Shown here: positions 1 through 11,627 of the stretch, piece by piece
Layout of the letters: the number at the start of each line of letters is the position of its first letter
Numbering within the stretch: the first letter of the stretch is position 1
Assembly (NCBI RefSeq): GCF_900059565.1
Contig: NZ_FIZW01000002.1
Location: forward strand, 620,001-684,000
Source of the DNA: Murdochiella massiliensis
GTDB taxonomy: Bacteria > Bacillota > Clostridia > Tissierellales > Peptoniphilaceae
Direction of reading: 5' to 3'
DNA length: 64,000 nt
Notes under the pieces: generated by a model
The model's input: the letters and a program-made list of their open reading frames with translations, nothing else
What the model was told of the DNA's origin: nothing
Databases searched by the model: none
Position numbers and translations under genes: made by a program

Positions 1-205
1 GTCGCATTTCGCCCTCTTCTTCCAGCATCACGCGCCCGCCATCTTTTGTACGCTCACCGGCAATGAGCGAAAAAAGCGTCGTCTTTCCGGCGCCATTTCG
101 ACCCAAAAGCGCATAAACCGTACCTTGTTCAAAGACGCCGCTCGCACCACGCAAGACGCGTTTTTCTCCGAACGACTTCTCCAACTCTTCCACATGTAAT
201 CGCAT
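1..205 (-). CDS. ABC transporter ATP-binding protein (N-terminal part, runs off the window)
   Basis: Only the first 68 codons are present; the gene continues beyond base 1. The translation opens MRLHVEELEKSFG and reaches a Walker A motif (GRNGAGKTT) near residue 37, which is typical of an ABC ATPase that powers transport across the membrane. Its ATG at 203-205 directly follows the TAG stop of the helicase gene, and an AAGGAG-like ribosome site lies inside the helicase 3' end, so the two are probably translated from one mRNA. The substrate cannot be told. Either it is the fourth gene of the helicase/ATPase cassette or it begins an unrelated transporter transcribed with it. Confidence 0.85.
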   Translation of the reverse strand, partial: MRLHVEELEKSFGEKRVLRGASGVFEQGTVYALLGRNGAGKTTLFSLIAGERTKDGGRVMLEEEGEMR

Positions 206-2383
206 CTACAACTCCTTCATAATCAATTGTAAGCTCGAAAGACACAGGTTTTCGCAGACATAGCGAATGCGATAATCTTCCGGCAACAAAAAAGCATATT
301 TTACCTCGCCCAGCATCCGGGAAAGCATGGCGGAATCCTCCCGCAAATAGGCCGGCAGGCGACTGAGCAGCGCATCCTCCTCTTCACGATAGGCATGGCG
401 CAGGCGCAGCAGCGCCCCTTTTAGCGCATCGCCATACAGACGCCCGTGGCGGCTGTCCCAATAGATTTCTGGATGCGGCGTTTCACAAAGAGCACGCAGC
501 AGCAAAAAGAGCGTACGCTCCGCACGGCTACCGAGAAAAAGGGTCAGTGCCGGCTCGAAGGCATCGCTCCCGTCTGATTGTATCATAGGCGAAGGCGCCC
601 AACGAGAACGCAACCGCAGAAAAGCGTCCATCGCCTCGGTATGACGAACGACCGCTTCCGGCGGATGGTAGAGCACATCAAGCATCCGTCGACGCAGCAA
701 AGAAGAAACATCATAGGCACTGCCGGAAAAGAGAGGCGCGCGCCCTTTTTTCGCCGATACCACAAAAATCTTGCGCGCCTTTTCGTCCACGGTTTCGATT
801 TTCCAGACGCGCCCGGCAAGCAGAACATGCGCCCCTTCAATCGTCTGCGGCGTCAACGGAATCGTACCAATGCGTTCTTTTCCGGCTATTACGGTAAAAT
901 CCTGTGGCGTTTGAAATTGCGCATAAAAATCGCGCCTTGTGGCTATGCGCTCGCCCGCAAGGCCCAAAAACACTTCCTCTCCCTCTCCTTCGCTTCGTTC
1001 CAGAAAATCTTCCGCAAGAAGATGATCCAAGATGGCGTCAATATCGGCTTTCGTCAAAAACGAAAAGACCGGCCATTCGGAAAGTGCATACAAATCCGAA
1101 AGAGAGAGTCCGCTTCCTTCCAGCGCCATCGCCAAAACCTGATGCGCAAAGACGTCGTAGGGATGCGCAAGGGGCTCTACCGGCTCCAGCGTTCCTTCCT
1201 CCACCATGACCAGTGCCGTGACAGCCTGCAACAGAGCCTCATCCTCGGTGGTCAGGAGATGAACGCGTGCCGGCTCCGGGATACTTTTTCCCGTATACGG
1301 GTCAACCGTCTCTCCACGGCCACTTCGACCAAGGCGCTGCGCCAGCGAGGTTGCCGAAAAAGGCGCATCCACCTGGCAAACCGCATCCACCGCGCCGATG
1401 TCGATACCAAGTTCCAGCGTAGATGTGGCGCAAAGCGCAAAGCGCGAAAATCCGCCCTTTGCCCACTGCTCCGCTTCCTCACGCAACGCTTTTTCCATGG
1501 AGGCGTGATGCGCCATGACGCGAACAAAAAGATGCTCGTGCGCGATGCGCTCCTGCAGAGCATGGGCAATTTCCTCCACCCGTCGCCGCGAATTGGGAAA
1601 AATCAGCAGGTTTTCCGTTTTCAATTGTGCAAAAAGGGCGTCATAGAGAGCCGATTGTGCCGAGCTGTCCTCCTCGATTTCCCTTTCCGCAGGAAAAAGA
1701 TGAATCGAACTTTCAATGGTGCGTTTCGTGCGATCCAGAACCAAACGAGTGTCTCTCCCCGGCGGAAAAAAGCGCTTGGCATCGTCGTAATTGCCTTCCA
1801 CCAGTGTCGCGCTCATACCGATATAGCGCGGATGTGCACCGCTCCGCCGTTCGAGTCGCATTAGGAGCGAGCGCAGCTGCACACCGCGAGCACCGGACAA
1901 AAAGCTATGAAATTCATCTACCAGCACCCAATCCAAATGAGAAAACAGCAAGGAAATACGTTCGGGATGCGTATCAAACATCGCTTCCAAGGACTCCGGC
2001 GTGATGAGGACGATGCCGGCCGGATGCGCCAAACAGAGACGCTTCGCCGCGGTATTGGCTTCGCCGTGCCAGGCGGTAACCGGAACGCCAAGCGCCTTAC
2101 ACAGCGACCATAATCGATTGGTCTGGTCATTGATGAGCGCAACAAGCGGCGAAATCAACAGTATGCGCACGCCCTCCTGCCATGAGGATGGCGCCACAAG
2201 AGACATCGCCGGCAAAAAAGCCGCTTCCGTCTTTCCGGCCGCTGTCGGTGCGGCGAGAAGGAAATTGTCCTCTGTTTCCGTCGCGACACAGATTGCCGCT
2301 TCCTGAATCGGACGAAGAGCCTGCCAGCCCTGATCATAAATATAATGACGAATTGGCTCCGAGAGACGCCCAAAGGCAAACAT
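206..2383 (-). CDS. Lhr-like DExH-box superfamily 2 helicase (BrxHI/YprA-like)
   Basis: A 725-aa ATP-dependent helicase. Visible motifs are Walker A (APTAAGKTEAA, about residue 45), a DEFH box II (VLVDEFHSF), motif III (GMSATL), the domain-2 motif LIFPNSRR, motif V (STLELGIDIG) and motif VI (QRLGRSGRG). The last two are typical of Lhr-type helicases acting on DNA or DNA-RNA hybrids. I chose the ATG at 2383 over the one at 2416 because AAAGGAGG sits five bases ahead of it. The gene lies 71 bp after a DUF2791 ATPase gene and abuts an ABC ATPase gene. The DUF2791 ATPase plus Lhr-like helicase pair is known from BREX type 2 (BrxD, BrxHI) and from Ter-linked DNA-processing operons; no BREX methylase or PglZ is in view. 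Confidence 0.85.
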   Translation of the reverse strand: MFAFGRLSEPIRHYIYDQGWQALRPIQEAAICVATETEDNFLLAAPTAAGKTEAAFLPAMSLVAPSSWQEGVRILLISPLVALINDQTNRLWSLCKALGVPVTAWHGEANTAAKRLCLAHPAGIVLITPESLEAMFDTHPERISLLFSHLDWVLVDEFHSFLSGARGVQLRSLLMRLERRSGAHPRYIGMSATLVEGNYDDAKRFFPPGRDTRLVLDRTKRTIESSIHLFPAEREIEEDSSAQSALYDALFAQLKTENLLIFPNSRRRVEEIAHALQERIAHEHLFVRVMAHHASMEKALREEAEQWAKGGFSRFALCATSTLELGIDIGAVDAVCQVDAPFSATSLAQRLGRSGRGETVDPYTGKSIPEPARVHLLTTEDEALLQAVTALVMVEEGTLEPVEPLAHPYDVFAHQVLAMALEGSGLSLSDLYALSEWPVFSFLTKADIDAILDHLLAEDFLERSEGEGEEVFLGLAGERIATRRDFYAQFQTPQDFTVIAGKERIGTIPLTPQTIEGAHVLLAGRVWKIETVDEKARKIFVVSAKKGRAPLFSGSAYDVSSLLRRRMLDVLYHPPEAVVRHTEAMDAFLRLRSRWAPSPMIQSDGSDAFEPALTLFLGSRAERTLFLLLRALCETPHPEIYWDSRHGRLYGDALKGALLRLRHAYREEEDALLSRLPAYLREDSAMLSRMLGEVKYAFLLPEDYRIRYVCENLCLSSLQLIMKEL

Positions 2384-2454
2384 CACAGCCTCCTTTCCAT
2401 CTTGGGAAACGTGCAAGAGGACATCAAAATTTTCACACCGTTACAGAATTGCAG

Positions 2455-3747
2455 TTACAGAATTTCAATCTCCGCATCATCCCGGTTGTCAGGATCCTTT
2501 TCCACCCGACCCAGTGAACCGAAGCGACGCGTTAACAGTTCTTCCGCAGGAATGGACGGATTCTGCCTTGCCCATTGGAGAAGCTGCAAAAAGTCCTTGA
2601 TGACGGCACGCGGCGTAAGAAATTCCGCGGCACCGGGACGGTTGAGTTCCGCCTGCATAAATTGTGCGATCTGCTCCTCTGAAAAAGCGATCTCAGCAAC
2701 GTCGTAACAGAGGTCAAAAATCGCCTGCAGTTTTTCAAGCAACGTATAGATTTCCTCCGGCGTGAGAGGCTTTAAGATTTGTACCGTGGCCGTTGTATCC
2801 ACCAGATCCCCTAAATCCGCCCGCTCAATCCCGAAGCGACCTTTTAATGCGCCATATCCAGACATCCCCCGTCGTTCATCGAAGACAGTTTTTCGGGTGG
2901 CCGCTAAATTGATCCACAGACCGGGCGTATTGCCGCTCTTGGTCTCGTTATAGAGGTTCAATATGCGTTCGTAATTCTGTTCACGCGTCATGCTGCGCGG
3001 CAGTTTATAGAGATTCACGCATTCATCAAAATTGACGACAAAGCCGCGATAGCCGAGCAGTCGGAACAATTCACTCCAATTGAGCAGCGCCTCGGTCCAG
3101 TTGTCGTCGGTGATAATCGCTCCGACGCCGAGCGTCCGTTTCGCTTCCGTTTTTGTGGGCATGTGGCCACTGAGCCAGCGAAGCGCCATGGCTTTTTTCA
3201 TGGGATTCGCATTGGCCATCGCTTCCATATAAACCATCAGCACTTGCGTCAATTCATAGCGCAAACCGCCGCCGGTAAATGACGCCAGTCGTTCAAAAAG
3301 ATAGGCACCGATCTGCGGCTGATTTTTTCCTTCTTCGGCATACCAGCGATCCAGAATTGCGGCGAGCGCATTTCCGGAGGGGAACTCCTGCGTTCGCAGA
3401 CGTTTAAAAATCTCCTGATAAAGAGCGACGCCTTTTCCGTCGGTGGCATGAAATCGGCGTGTCGGCGTCAAATCCACCGTCGCCGTCACCATATTCATAG
3501 GCAAGGCCAGCTGTTCAATGGTGCGAAGCATGAAGCTCTTTCCGGAGCCGAAGTCCCCCACCCATAAACGAAATTCGGATGTGCCCTCCCCAAGGCGAGA
3601 AAGGATGGACACTACCTCTTCGACTTCCTGATGACGACCGACTAACAGATGCTGGATGCCGACGGGCGGCACCACGCCTCCTTCGAGAGCCTGCAGTATC
3701 TGTTGGGCATCGTCACGCGCCAGGATACGCGCTTGTTTATTCGTCAT
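2455..3747 (-). CDS. DUF2791 / BrxD-like P-loop ATPase
   Basis: A 430-aa P-loop ATPase. Walker A is GDFGSGKS at about residues 64-71, Walker B is the hydrophobic strand ending NFDE at about residue 240, and a later block (AATRKTVFDERRGMSGY) matches the signature of the DUF2791 'BREX system ATP-binding' family. The N-terminus (VGRHQEVEEV) resembles the start of ORC/STAND-like ATPases. The family is found in BREX loci as BrxD and in other defence or stress operons; its biochemistry is poorly known. The gene overlaps the upstream 522-aa gene by 11 bp and precedes the helicase gene, so the three proteins are probably made together and may form a DNA-processing complex. I am confident of the fold and family, not of a defence role. 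Confidence 0.8.
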   Translation of the reverse strand: MTNKQARILARDDAQQILQALEGGVVPPVGIQHLLVGRHQEVEEVVSILSRLGEGTSEFRLWVGDFGSGKSFMLRTIEQLALPMNMVTATVDLTPTRRFHATDGKGVALYQEIFKRLRTQEFPSGNALAAILDRWYAEEGKNQPQIGAYLFERLASFTGGGLRYELTQVLMVYMEAMANANPMKKAMALRWLSGHMPTKTEAKRTLGVGAIITDDNWTEALLNWSELFRLLGYRGFVVNFDECVNLYKLPRSMTREQNYERILNLYNETKSGNTPGLWINLAATRKTVFDERRGMSGYGALKGRFGIERADLGDLVDTTATVQILKPLTPEEIYTLLEKLQAIFDLCYDVAEIAFSEEQIAQFMQAELNRPGAAEFLTPRAVIKDFLQLLQWARQNPSIPAEELLTRRFGSLGRVEKDPDNRDDAEIEIL

Positions 3748-5305
3748 CGACTTCCTCCTTTGTTTCAGTGGTCAACAGGCGGTCCACCATCGCAACCGTT
3801 TTGGCTAACTCCTTTTTCGCTTCGCGAATGCGTGTCCGGTTCAGGCGAAGGGAGCGTACTTTCGGACTTTGCCAATCATCAAGTTGTTTTGCCAGTTCAC
3901 TTACCCAGTGCGGATTGTTGGGTGAAACGTCGCGAAGCGTCCGGCGCAACTCTTCTTCCCAAGAGGAATCTACGACCTCGCGTATCGCCGATTGCGTAAT
4001 TTCCTCTTGTTTTTTTCTACGCAGTGCAAAAAATCGTTGTAATCGCATTAACGTAGGACTTTGTTGTTCCCGAAATTCGCGTCGATTCAATGCCGAGACA
4101 ACTTCCTTCTCGCACATCGCATCGAAAGCCGCCAGCCGTTTTTCGTCGTCCGGAAGGAGAAACAGCCATTTTAGGCGTATGCGTGCAGCAAGTCTGTCTT
4201 CTGCGGGAAGCAGTCGGACATCCTCTTCGGTGATGGGCGGAAGAGGCGTCTTTTCCAACGCTTCCATGACTTCGTCTTCAATACTCTTCGGCAATCGACG
4301 GGAAACTTCCCGGCGATCGCGTTCCGTTTGAATCGGCGCAATGCCCGCAATTTCAACGCGAACGCGCGCCTCCGCCAGGCGCAAGAAGCTGGTAAGGATG
4401 GTGTAGTAGTAGGGATTGATGGTTTCTCTTCCGCAAGCGGTATCAAAAAGATAATCGCGCATCATGCGATTATTCCAGCGAACATCTTGTTTCTGTTTTG
4501 CCTCTTCAATCACATCCATAACGGCATCATAGAGAAAGACGACACGCATCACCAAGGGAGGCAAAGTCCACATCTTGCTCAATAGCGCCGGCTGTTCCTG
4601 CAAACGGCGAACCGTTTTCTCATCCACTTCGTAATGATCCCGAAGGATGCCGTCCGGATCCCACCAGAGAATCGGCCTGCCCTTTTTATCAAAACCGAAA
4701 TAACGCAGCGTTTCCTCATCTGCCGCCGGCAATTGGCTTATCGCCTGCGATAAGAACGCTTCAAGCGCATTTTTTCCCTCCGGCCCGAGGGCAAAGGAAA
4801 GGTACGCGTCGTCGAAATGGCTGTGTATCTTTCGCCCGCGATAGTGATCGCAGACAAGCCCTTCGGTCAGCGTGTGAAGCTTGGTTAATAGATAGGAAGG
4901 TAGCTTATCTGCCGGTGGCGCATCGCTTTCGTTACCGTAATCCGTGCGCGCTAAGCGAAGCGCATAGGCCTTCTCCGCCGTCTGCTCAAACAGGTCATCT
5001 ACCTGCCGTTGAAGCTGCGCAGTGGCCGGAAAAGACGCTCGATACGGGGCGCCCTGCAATAGCTGCGTTTTCCAGAAGCCTTCCTCATGCGGTTTCGCCA
5101 CCTGAATAAACCGTCTTTTCACCGGAGAAACGGACTTCGATGAAGAGGACATTGAGGATGAAGGCGCCGGCGATGAGGAAACTGTAGACGCTTTGGCCGG
5201 AGAAGAGGAGGAAAAAGGCGATTTTTCCATTCGCTCTTTCGCTTTTTCTCTGAGCTTCGGATCTTGCAGTTGTGCCAGCATCCAAGTTGAAAAGTCGTCG
5301 CTCAT
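3737..5305 (-). CDS. Unassigned protein of the DUF2791 ATPase/helicase cassette
   Basis: A 522-aa protein that I cannot assign with confidence. After a short charged N-terminus comes a Ser/Pro/Ala-rich low-complexity linker (about residues 30-62). The rest is a largely alpha-helical, charged region rich in Arg/Glu pairs and leucines, without an obvious catalytic motif, signal peptide or membrane segment. In related operons this position, just before the DUF2791 ATPase, is often held by a TerB-N/TerB-C domain protein, and that is the first thing to test; I do not see the TerB-N hallmark clearly. The start codon follows an AGGAGGGGGC ribosome site. Its stop overlaps the ATPase start by 11 bp, which supports co-translation and physical partnership. 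Confidence 0.7.
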   Translation of the reverse strand: MSDDFSTWMLAQLQDPKLREKAKERMEKSPFSSSSPAKASTVSSSPAPSSSMSSSSKSVSPVKRRFIQVAKPHEEGFWKTQLLQGAPYRASFPATAQLQRQVDDLFEQTAEKAYALRLARTDYGNESDAPPADKLPSYLLTKLHTLTEGLVCDHYRGRKIHSHFDDAYLSFALGPEGKNALEAFLSQAISQLPAADEETLRYFGFDKKGRPILWWDPDGILRDHYEVDEKTVRRLQEQPALLSKMWTLPPLVMRVVFLYDAVMDVIEEAKQKQDVRWNNRMMRDYLFDTACGRETINPYYYTILTSFLRLAEARVRVEIAGIAPIQTERDRREVSRRLPKSIEDEVMEALEKTPLPPITEEDVRLLPAEDRLAARIRLKWLFLLPDDEKRLAAFDAMCEKEVVSALNRREFREQQSPTLMRLQRFFALRRKKQEEITQSAIREVVDSSWEEELRRTLRDVSPNNPHWVSELAKQLDDWQSPKVRSLRLNRTRIREAKKELAKTVAMVDRLLTTETKEEVDDE

Positions 5306-5354
5306 GCCCCCTCCTTCCTATCGCCGCGTGGATCCATTCTTTCTATTCTACCGC

Positions 5355-5382
5355 ATAATAAAATCGTCTGCGACGACAACAA
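5355..5382 (-). promoter_or_regulatory. Candidate sigma-A promoter of the helicase cassette
   Basis: On the minus strand TTGTTG (5377-5382) is separated by 16 bp from TATTAT (5355-5360), 50 bp ahead of the 522-aa gene. It lies back to back with the ddl promoter. This rests on sequence match only. Confidence 0.45.
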
Positions 5383-5398
5383 TTCCATGCGGTTCTTT

Positions 5399-5427
5399 TT
5401 GGCACGTTCGAACAAGTAGACTATAAT
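5399..5427 (+). promoter_or_regulatory. Sigma-A promoter of ddl-murF
   Basis: TTGGCA (5399-5404) and a perfect TATAAT (5422-5427) are 17 bp apart, the ideal spacing. The ribosome site AAAGGAG (5444-5450) and the TTG start of ddl follow. Confidence 0.75.
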
Positions 5428-5456
5428 AAGACCATTGGAAACAAAAGGAGTGACGC

Positions 5457-6548
5457 TTGAAGACCATACTTATTCTCTGCGGCGGGCGATCGACCGAACA
5501 CGAAATCGCCCTGCGCAGCGCAAAATCGGTGATCAACGGCTTGGATCGCAAGGCCTATCACGTAGAAGTCTGTTATATCGACAAAGAAGGACGCTTCCTG
5601 CCTCTTGGTGCACTTACCCACATTGAACACGAAGAAGAGCTCATCCGTACCAGTGATCGCTCGCGTCCGGAAACCATCAGCGACTTTTGTCTTCTGGTCG
5701 AGCGGCTTTCTGCGGAAAGCGACACGCTGATCGTTTTTCCCGTCCTGCATGGACAAACGGGAGAAGATGGGGAAATTCAGGGCTTCTTGCAAACCTTGGG
5801 TGTACCCTACGTCGGCAATCGCCTGACCACCAGCGCGCTTTGCATGGACAAAGGCTTCGCCAATGAAGTCTTTCGCGCTTGCGGCCTGCCCCAAGCGGAT
5901 TATCTGGTCTACACCCGCACACAGTGGGAAGCGGAGGGAAAGAAAAGCGATACGCTCGGAAAACGCATTGCCGATTCGTTCGGTTTTCCCTGCTTTGTCA
6001 AACCGGCCAACAACGGCTCTTCGGTCGGCGTAAGCCGTGCAACCGAAGCCACGCTTGCTGATGCCGTAGCGGAAGCCTTCCGCTTTGATCGGCGCATTGT
6101 GATCGAAGAAGAAATTCGCGGCCACGAGTTGGAAGTCTCCGTCCTCGGGAACGCACATCCGAAGGCTTCCCTCCCCGGAAGCTACACCTCAACACACGAA
6201 GTGCTGGACTACGAGGCGAAATATAACGATGCATCTACCAAAGAGAATGTACCGCATCCGCTTCCGCCGGAAATGACGCAAGCTGTACAGGAGCTTGCTT
6301 TGCAAGCCTACGAAGCTCTCGGCTGTGAAGGCTTTGCCCGTGTGGATCTGTTCCTTGGTGACGACGGCAAACTGTATCTCAATGAAATCAACACCTTCCC
6401 CGGTATGACGCCCTCCTCCCTTGCACCGAAACTGTGGACGGCGCTGACGGAGATGACGTTTAGCGACTATCTGGATGAATTGATCGCCTATGCGCTCGAA
6501 TCGGAAGCGGCGCAAAATACGGTGGAAACCTCCTGGAGGCAAGCATGA
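5457..6548 (+). CDS. ddl: D-alanine--D-alanine ligase
   Basis: A 363-aa ATP-grasp enzyme that joins two D-alanines for the peptidoglycan pentapeptide in the cytoplasm. The N-terminal strand (ILCGGRSTEHEIALRSAKS) is the family signature. Further along are the GQTGEDGEIQGFLQ block, the ATP-grasp core (CFVKPANNGSSVGVS) and the C-terminal metal site (RVDLF, NEINTFPGMTPSS). Length is normal for Ddl. The start is a TTG at 5457, supported by AAAGGAG six bases upstream; no in-frame ATG fits better. Its TGA overlaps the murF ATG by four bases, so the two consecutive steps of wall precursor synthesis are translationally coupled. Confidence 0.97.
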   Translation: MKTILILCGGRSTEHEIALRSAKSVINGLDRKAYHVEVCYIDKEGRFLPLGALTHIEHEEELIRTSDRSRPETISDFCLLVERLSAESDTLIVFPVLHGQTGEDGEIQGFLQTLGVPYVGNRLTTSALCMDKGFANEVFRACGLPQADYLVYTRTQWEAEGKKSDTLGKRIADSFGFPCFVKPANNGSSVGVSRATEATLADAVAEAFRFDRRIVIEEEIRGHELEVSVLGNAHPKASLPGSYTSTHEVLDYEAKYNDASTKENVPHPLPPEMTQAVQELALQAYEALGCEGFARVDLFLGDDGKLYLNEINTFPGMTPSSLAPKLWTALTEMTFSDYLDELIAYALESEAAQNTVETSWRQA

Positions 6549-7924
6549 AACAACAGACTTTAAGCCAAATCGCCGCCTATGCGAACGCGACACTTTCGCC
6601 CGCAGCCGATGCCAATGCACCGGTACGCGCCGTTTCCATTGATACGCGCACCCTGGATCCAGGCGATCTCTATGTGCCCATTATCGGGGAGCGTCTCGAT
6701 GGACATCGGTTCATCGACATGGCTTTTGAAAAAGGTGCCGTTGCCTGCCTTCACGACGCGAAACACACGCCTTCCGTCGACGACACGCGTGCCTACCTTG
6801 CCGTGGACGACACCACCGAAGCCTTTACCCGTATGGCGGCCAACTATCGTGCGTCTCTTGCAACTACGGTCATCGGTATCACCGGATCCAACGGCAAGAC
6901 GACAACGAAGGATATTGTGCATTCTGTTTTACAGCAAACCTTCCGCACCGTAAAAACCACCGGCAATTTGAACAATGAAATCGGTGTGCCGCGCACCTTG
7001 CTGCAAATTGATGAAGACACCGAAGTTGCCGTTGTTGAAATGGGCATGAGTGGATTCGGTGAAATTTCCCATTTAACGAAGATGGCTCGCCCGCACATTG
7101 CCGTCATTACGAACGTCGGCGATGTACATTTGGAGCAACTCGGATCACGCGAAAATATCGCCAAAGCCAAGCTGGAAATTCTGGAAGGCATGAAAGCGAA
7201 GGATATTTTCCTCTACAACTATGATAATGAGGTTCTCCGTAAAGCCGTTGCCGAACGCACCATTATTCCACGCGTGATTTCCTTCGGCACCGATCCCGAA
7301 GCGGATGTTCAGCTTACCTTGGATCGCACGACACCGATCAGCACCACATTTACCCTCGACGGGAAGTCCTTTACCGTCGATCTTCTGGGTGCGTATCAGA
7401 TGTATAACGCTGCCGTTGCCGTCATCATCGCTCGCCTTCTCGGTCTGGATGATGACACCATCCAGGAAGGGTTGCACGTCACGGATCAGACCAAATGGCG
7501 CACCGATCTGGAACACTTTGTCGGCTTTGATATTTTGGTCGATGTCTATAAATCCAATCCGCCTTCTCTGGAAGAAGCGCTGCATACGGCAGAGCTTCTT
7601 CATGGATACAAAAAGAAAATCGCCATTTTAGGCGATATGCTCGAGCTTGGCGAACAGGAAAGTGAGTTGCATCGGGAGGTCGGCCGAAAGATCGATCCGA
7701 ACGTCTTTGACGCGGTTCTCTTTTATGGGCCACTGTCCAAAGCGATGATGGAAGGCGCCGCCGAACACTTCGACGCTTCACGCCTTTTCCACTTTTCCTC
7801 CAAGCCCGATCTGGTGGACAAAGCCAAATATCTCATTTCGCGCAATTCTCTTGTGTTGATCAAAGGCTCACGCGCCATGCGACTGGAAGAAGTGGTGGAA
7901 AGTCTTTCGGGCGTCACCGTATAA
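6545..7924 (+). CDS. murF: UDP-N-acetylmuramoyl-tripeptide--D-alanyl-D-alanine ligase
   Basis: A 459-aa cytoplasmic Mur ligase that attaches the Ddl product D-Ala-D-Ala to the UDP-MurNAc-tripeptide with ATP. The Mur ligase P-loop GITGSNGKTTTKD is near residue 113. The NLNNEIGVP block and the VVEMGMSGFGEI block with its Mg-binding acidic residue follow, and the C-terminal Mur domain contains ILGDMLELG. It shares an ATGA overlap with ddl. Its end lies 15 bp from the convergent chromate transporter gene with no clear terminator between them. Confidence 0.97.
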   Translation: MKQQTLSQIAAYANATLSPAADANAPVRAVSIDTRTLDPGDLYVPIIGERLDGHRFIDMAFEKGAVACLHDAKHTPSVDDTRAYLAVDDTTEAFTRMAANYRASLATTVIGITGSNGKTTTKDIVHSVLQQTFRTVKTTGNLNNEIGVPRTLLQIDEDTEVAVVEMGMSGFGEISHLTKMARPHIAVITNVGDVHLEQLGSRENIAKAKLEILEGMKAKDIFLYNYDNEVLRKAVAERTIIPRVISFGTDPEADVQLTLDRTTPISTTFTLDGKSFTVDLLGAYQMYNAAVAVIIARLLGLDDDTIQEGLHVTDQTKWRTDLEHFVGFDILVDVYKSNPPSLEEALHTAELLHGYKKKIAILGDMLELGEQESELHREVGRKIDPNVFDAVLFYGPLSKAMMEGAAEHFDASRLFHFSSKPDLVDKAKYLISRNSLVLIKGSRAMRLEEVVESLSGVTV

Positions 7925-7939
7925 GCGCTTGACTACTTG

Positions 7940-8506
7940 TTAAAGTAAGCCCACTACATGAAGTGCAACGCCGCTCATCGCGGAAACGATAACGATGCCG
8001 ATAACACTGAGACGTTTTTTGCGATAGAGCGCAAAACCGATTACAAAACCGATGACGCCGCCGAGGCTGAGAGCGGAAAGCGTCCAACTTTCTCCAATAA
8101 AGAGCGAAGCGCTCATCATATCCAAGGCCGCAAGCCCTACCAGAGAAACAATGGCGGGTTTGAGGCCTTTTAAAATGCGATCCAGCCACGGCATTTCCTG
8201 ATGACGGGTGAAAAGAAAATAACCGAGGGTCATCATCAAAATAAACTGTGGTGTCACATTGCCGAGTGTCGCTACAATTGCACCGGGGATGCCGGCCACT
8301 TTGGTGCCGATAAACGTCGCGGCATTGATGGCGATAGGGCCGGGCGTCATCTGCGAAAGTGAAACAAGATCGGTCAGTCCAGCGGTGGAAAGCCATCCCT
8401 GCTCATGCACGACATACTGGGAAATGAGCGGTAAAACCGCATAGCCGCCGCCAAAAGCAAAAGCACCAATTTGTAGAAAAACGAGATAAAGCGTCCACAG
8501 GGTCAT
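7940..8506 (-). CDS. Chromate transporter, half-size subunit (CHR domain)
   Basis: A 188-aa membrane protein with a single CHR domain. The signature FAFGGGYAVLPLI lies near the N-terminus, followed by LSQMTPGPIAINAATFIG and several hydrophobic helices. Full-length ChrA proteins carry two such domains; here, as in many Bacillota, two short genes encode one domain each and the products presumably pair. The family exports chromate in some bacteria, but physiological substrates of half-size members are mostly unknown. It overlaps its partner by four bases (ATGA) and is the last gene of the serS-murG operon. Confidence 0.88.
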   Translation of the reverse strand: MTLWTLYLVFLQIGAFAFGGGYAVLPLISQYVVHEQGWLSTAGLTDLVSLSQMTPGPIAINAATFIGTKVAGIPGAIVATLGNVTPQFILMMTLGYFLFTRHQEMPWLDRILKGLKPAIVSLVGLAALDMMSASLFIGESWTLSALSLGGVIGFVIGFALYRKKRLSVIGIVIVSAMSGVALHVVGLL

Positions 8507-9138
8507 CGGATCCTCGATTCATCGACAAAAGAAAACAGTAAGAGCCCGAACAGGCCCGAAACGGCAATGATGAGGGCGGCATTCAGATGAAGAAAAAAGC
8601 CGGAAATAAAAGCGCCCAGCATGATTCCGGATCCGAAAGCGGGATGTTGTTTTAAGGCGACCTTGCCCATATTCCATGTGGTCAACAGCAAAACGGCCGA
8701 GATCGCTCCGCCCATGACCGAGAAGGCGGCATTCACCCAAGGATTGGTGCGCAAAGACTGATACACGTAAAATAACAGCGTGATGACCAAAAGGCATGGC
8801 AAAGTGGCCGCCAGAAGTGCCACCACTGCCCCGACAGGTCCGCAAAGACGATAGCCGGTAAGAATGGAGGTGTTCACCGCCATCGGCCCCGGTCCGGACT
8901 GAGCAAGAGCCGTTAAATCCAACATTTCCTCTTCTTCAATAAGTTTCTTATTGCGCACAAATTCATCGCGAATGACCGGCACAATGGTATAGCCGCCGCC
9001 AAACGTGAAAAGATTGATCTTGAAAAACGTCAAAAACAACGTCCACAGAGAAAGTGCTCCGGTGGGCGTTCTTTTCTTGTGTTCCGTTTGATGATTTTGT
9101 TCCCCTTGATCGGTCGGGAATGGCCTCTGTTCGGTCAT
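8503..9138 (-). CDS. Chromate transporter, half-size subunit (CHR domain)
   Basis: A 211-aa membrane protein with one CHR domain, paralogous to its downstream neighbour. It carries the same pair of motifs (FTFGGGYTIVPVI and ALAQSGPGPMAVNTSI) and about five hydrophobic segments. A 25-residue charged cytoplasmic tail (DQGEQNHQTEHKKRT) precedes the first helix. It starts 18 bp after murG with a good AAGGAG site. Two CHR proteins in tandem normally act as a heterodimer; the substrate is uncertain. Confidence 0.88.
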   Translation of the reverse strand: MTEQRPFPTDQGEQNHQTEHKKRTPTGALSLWTLFLTFFKINLFTFGGGYTIVPVIRDEFVRNKKLIEEEEMLDLTALAQSGPGPMAVNTSILTGYRLCGPVGAVVALLAATLPCLLVITLLFYVYQSLRTNPWVNAAFSVMGGAISAVLLLTTWNMGKVALKQHPAFGSGIMLGAFISGFFLHLNAALIIAVSGLFGLLLFSFVDESRIR

Positions 9139-9156
9139 ACCTTCTCCTTCGATACG

Positions 9157-11597
<2,441 letters not shown>

Positions 11598-11627
11598 CTA
11601 CCCGCCGGTTCCGTCCGAGTTCATTCG

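Noticed and set aside
578..1864. A 428-codon open frame on the plus strand
   Set aside because: It lies wholly antisense to the Lhr-like helicase gene, which shows every expected helicase motif. The antisense translation is Arg/Lys-rich and matches nothing.
3737..5305. Naming the 522-aa protein as a TerB-domain protein
   Set aside because: Its position in the cassette invites it, but I could not see the TerB-N or TerB-C signature, so the family is left open.
206..5305. A BREX system
   Set aside because: Only BrxD- and BrxHI-like genes are visible. The defining PglZ, BrxC ATPase and PglX methylase genes are absent from the window, so calling it BREX would overstate the case.
7925..7939. Terminator between murF and the convergent chromate transporter
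   Set aside because: The gap is only 15 bp and no hairpin with a T run is seen.
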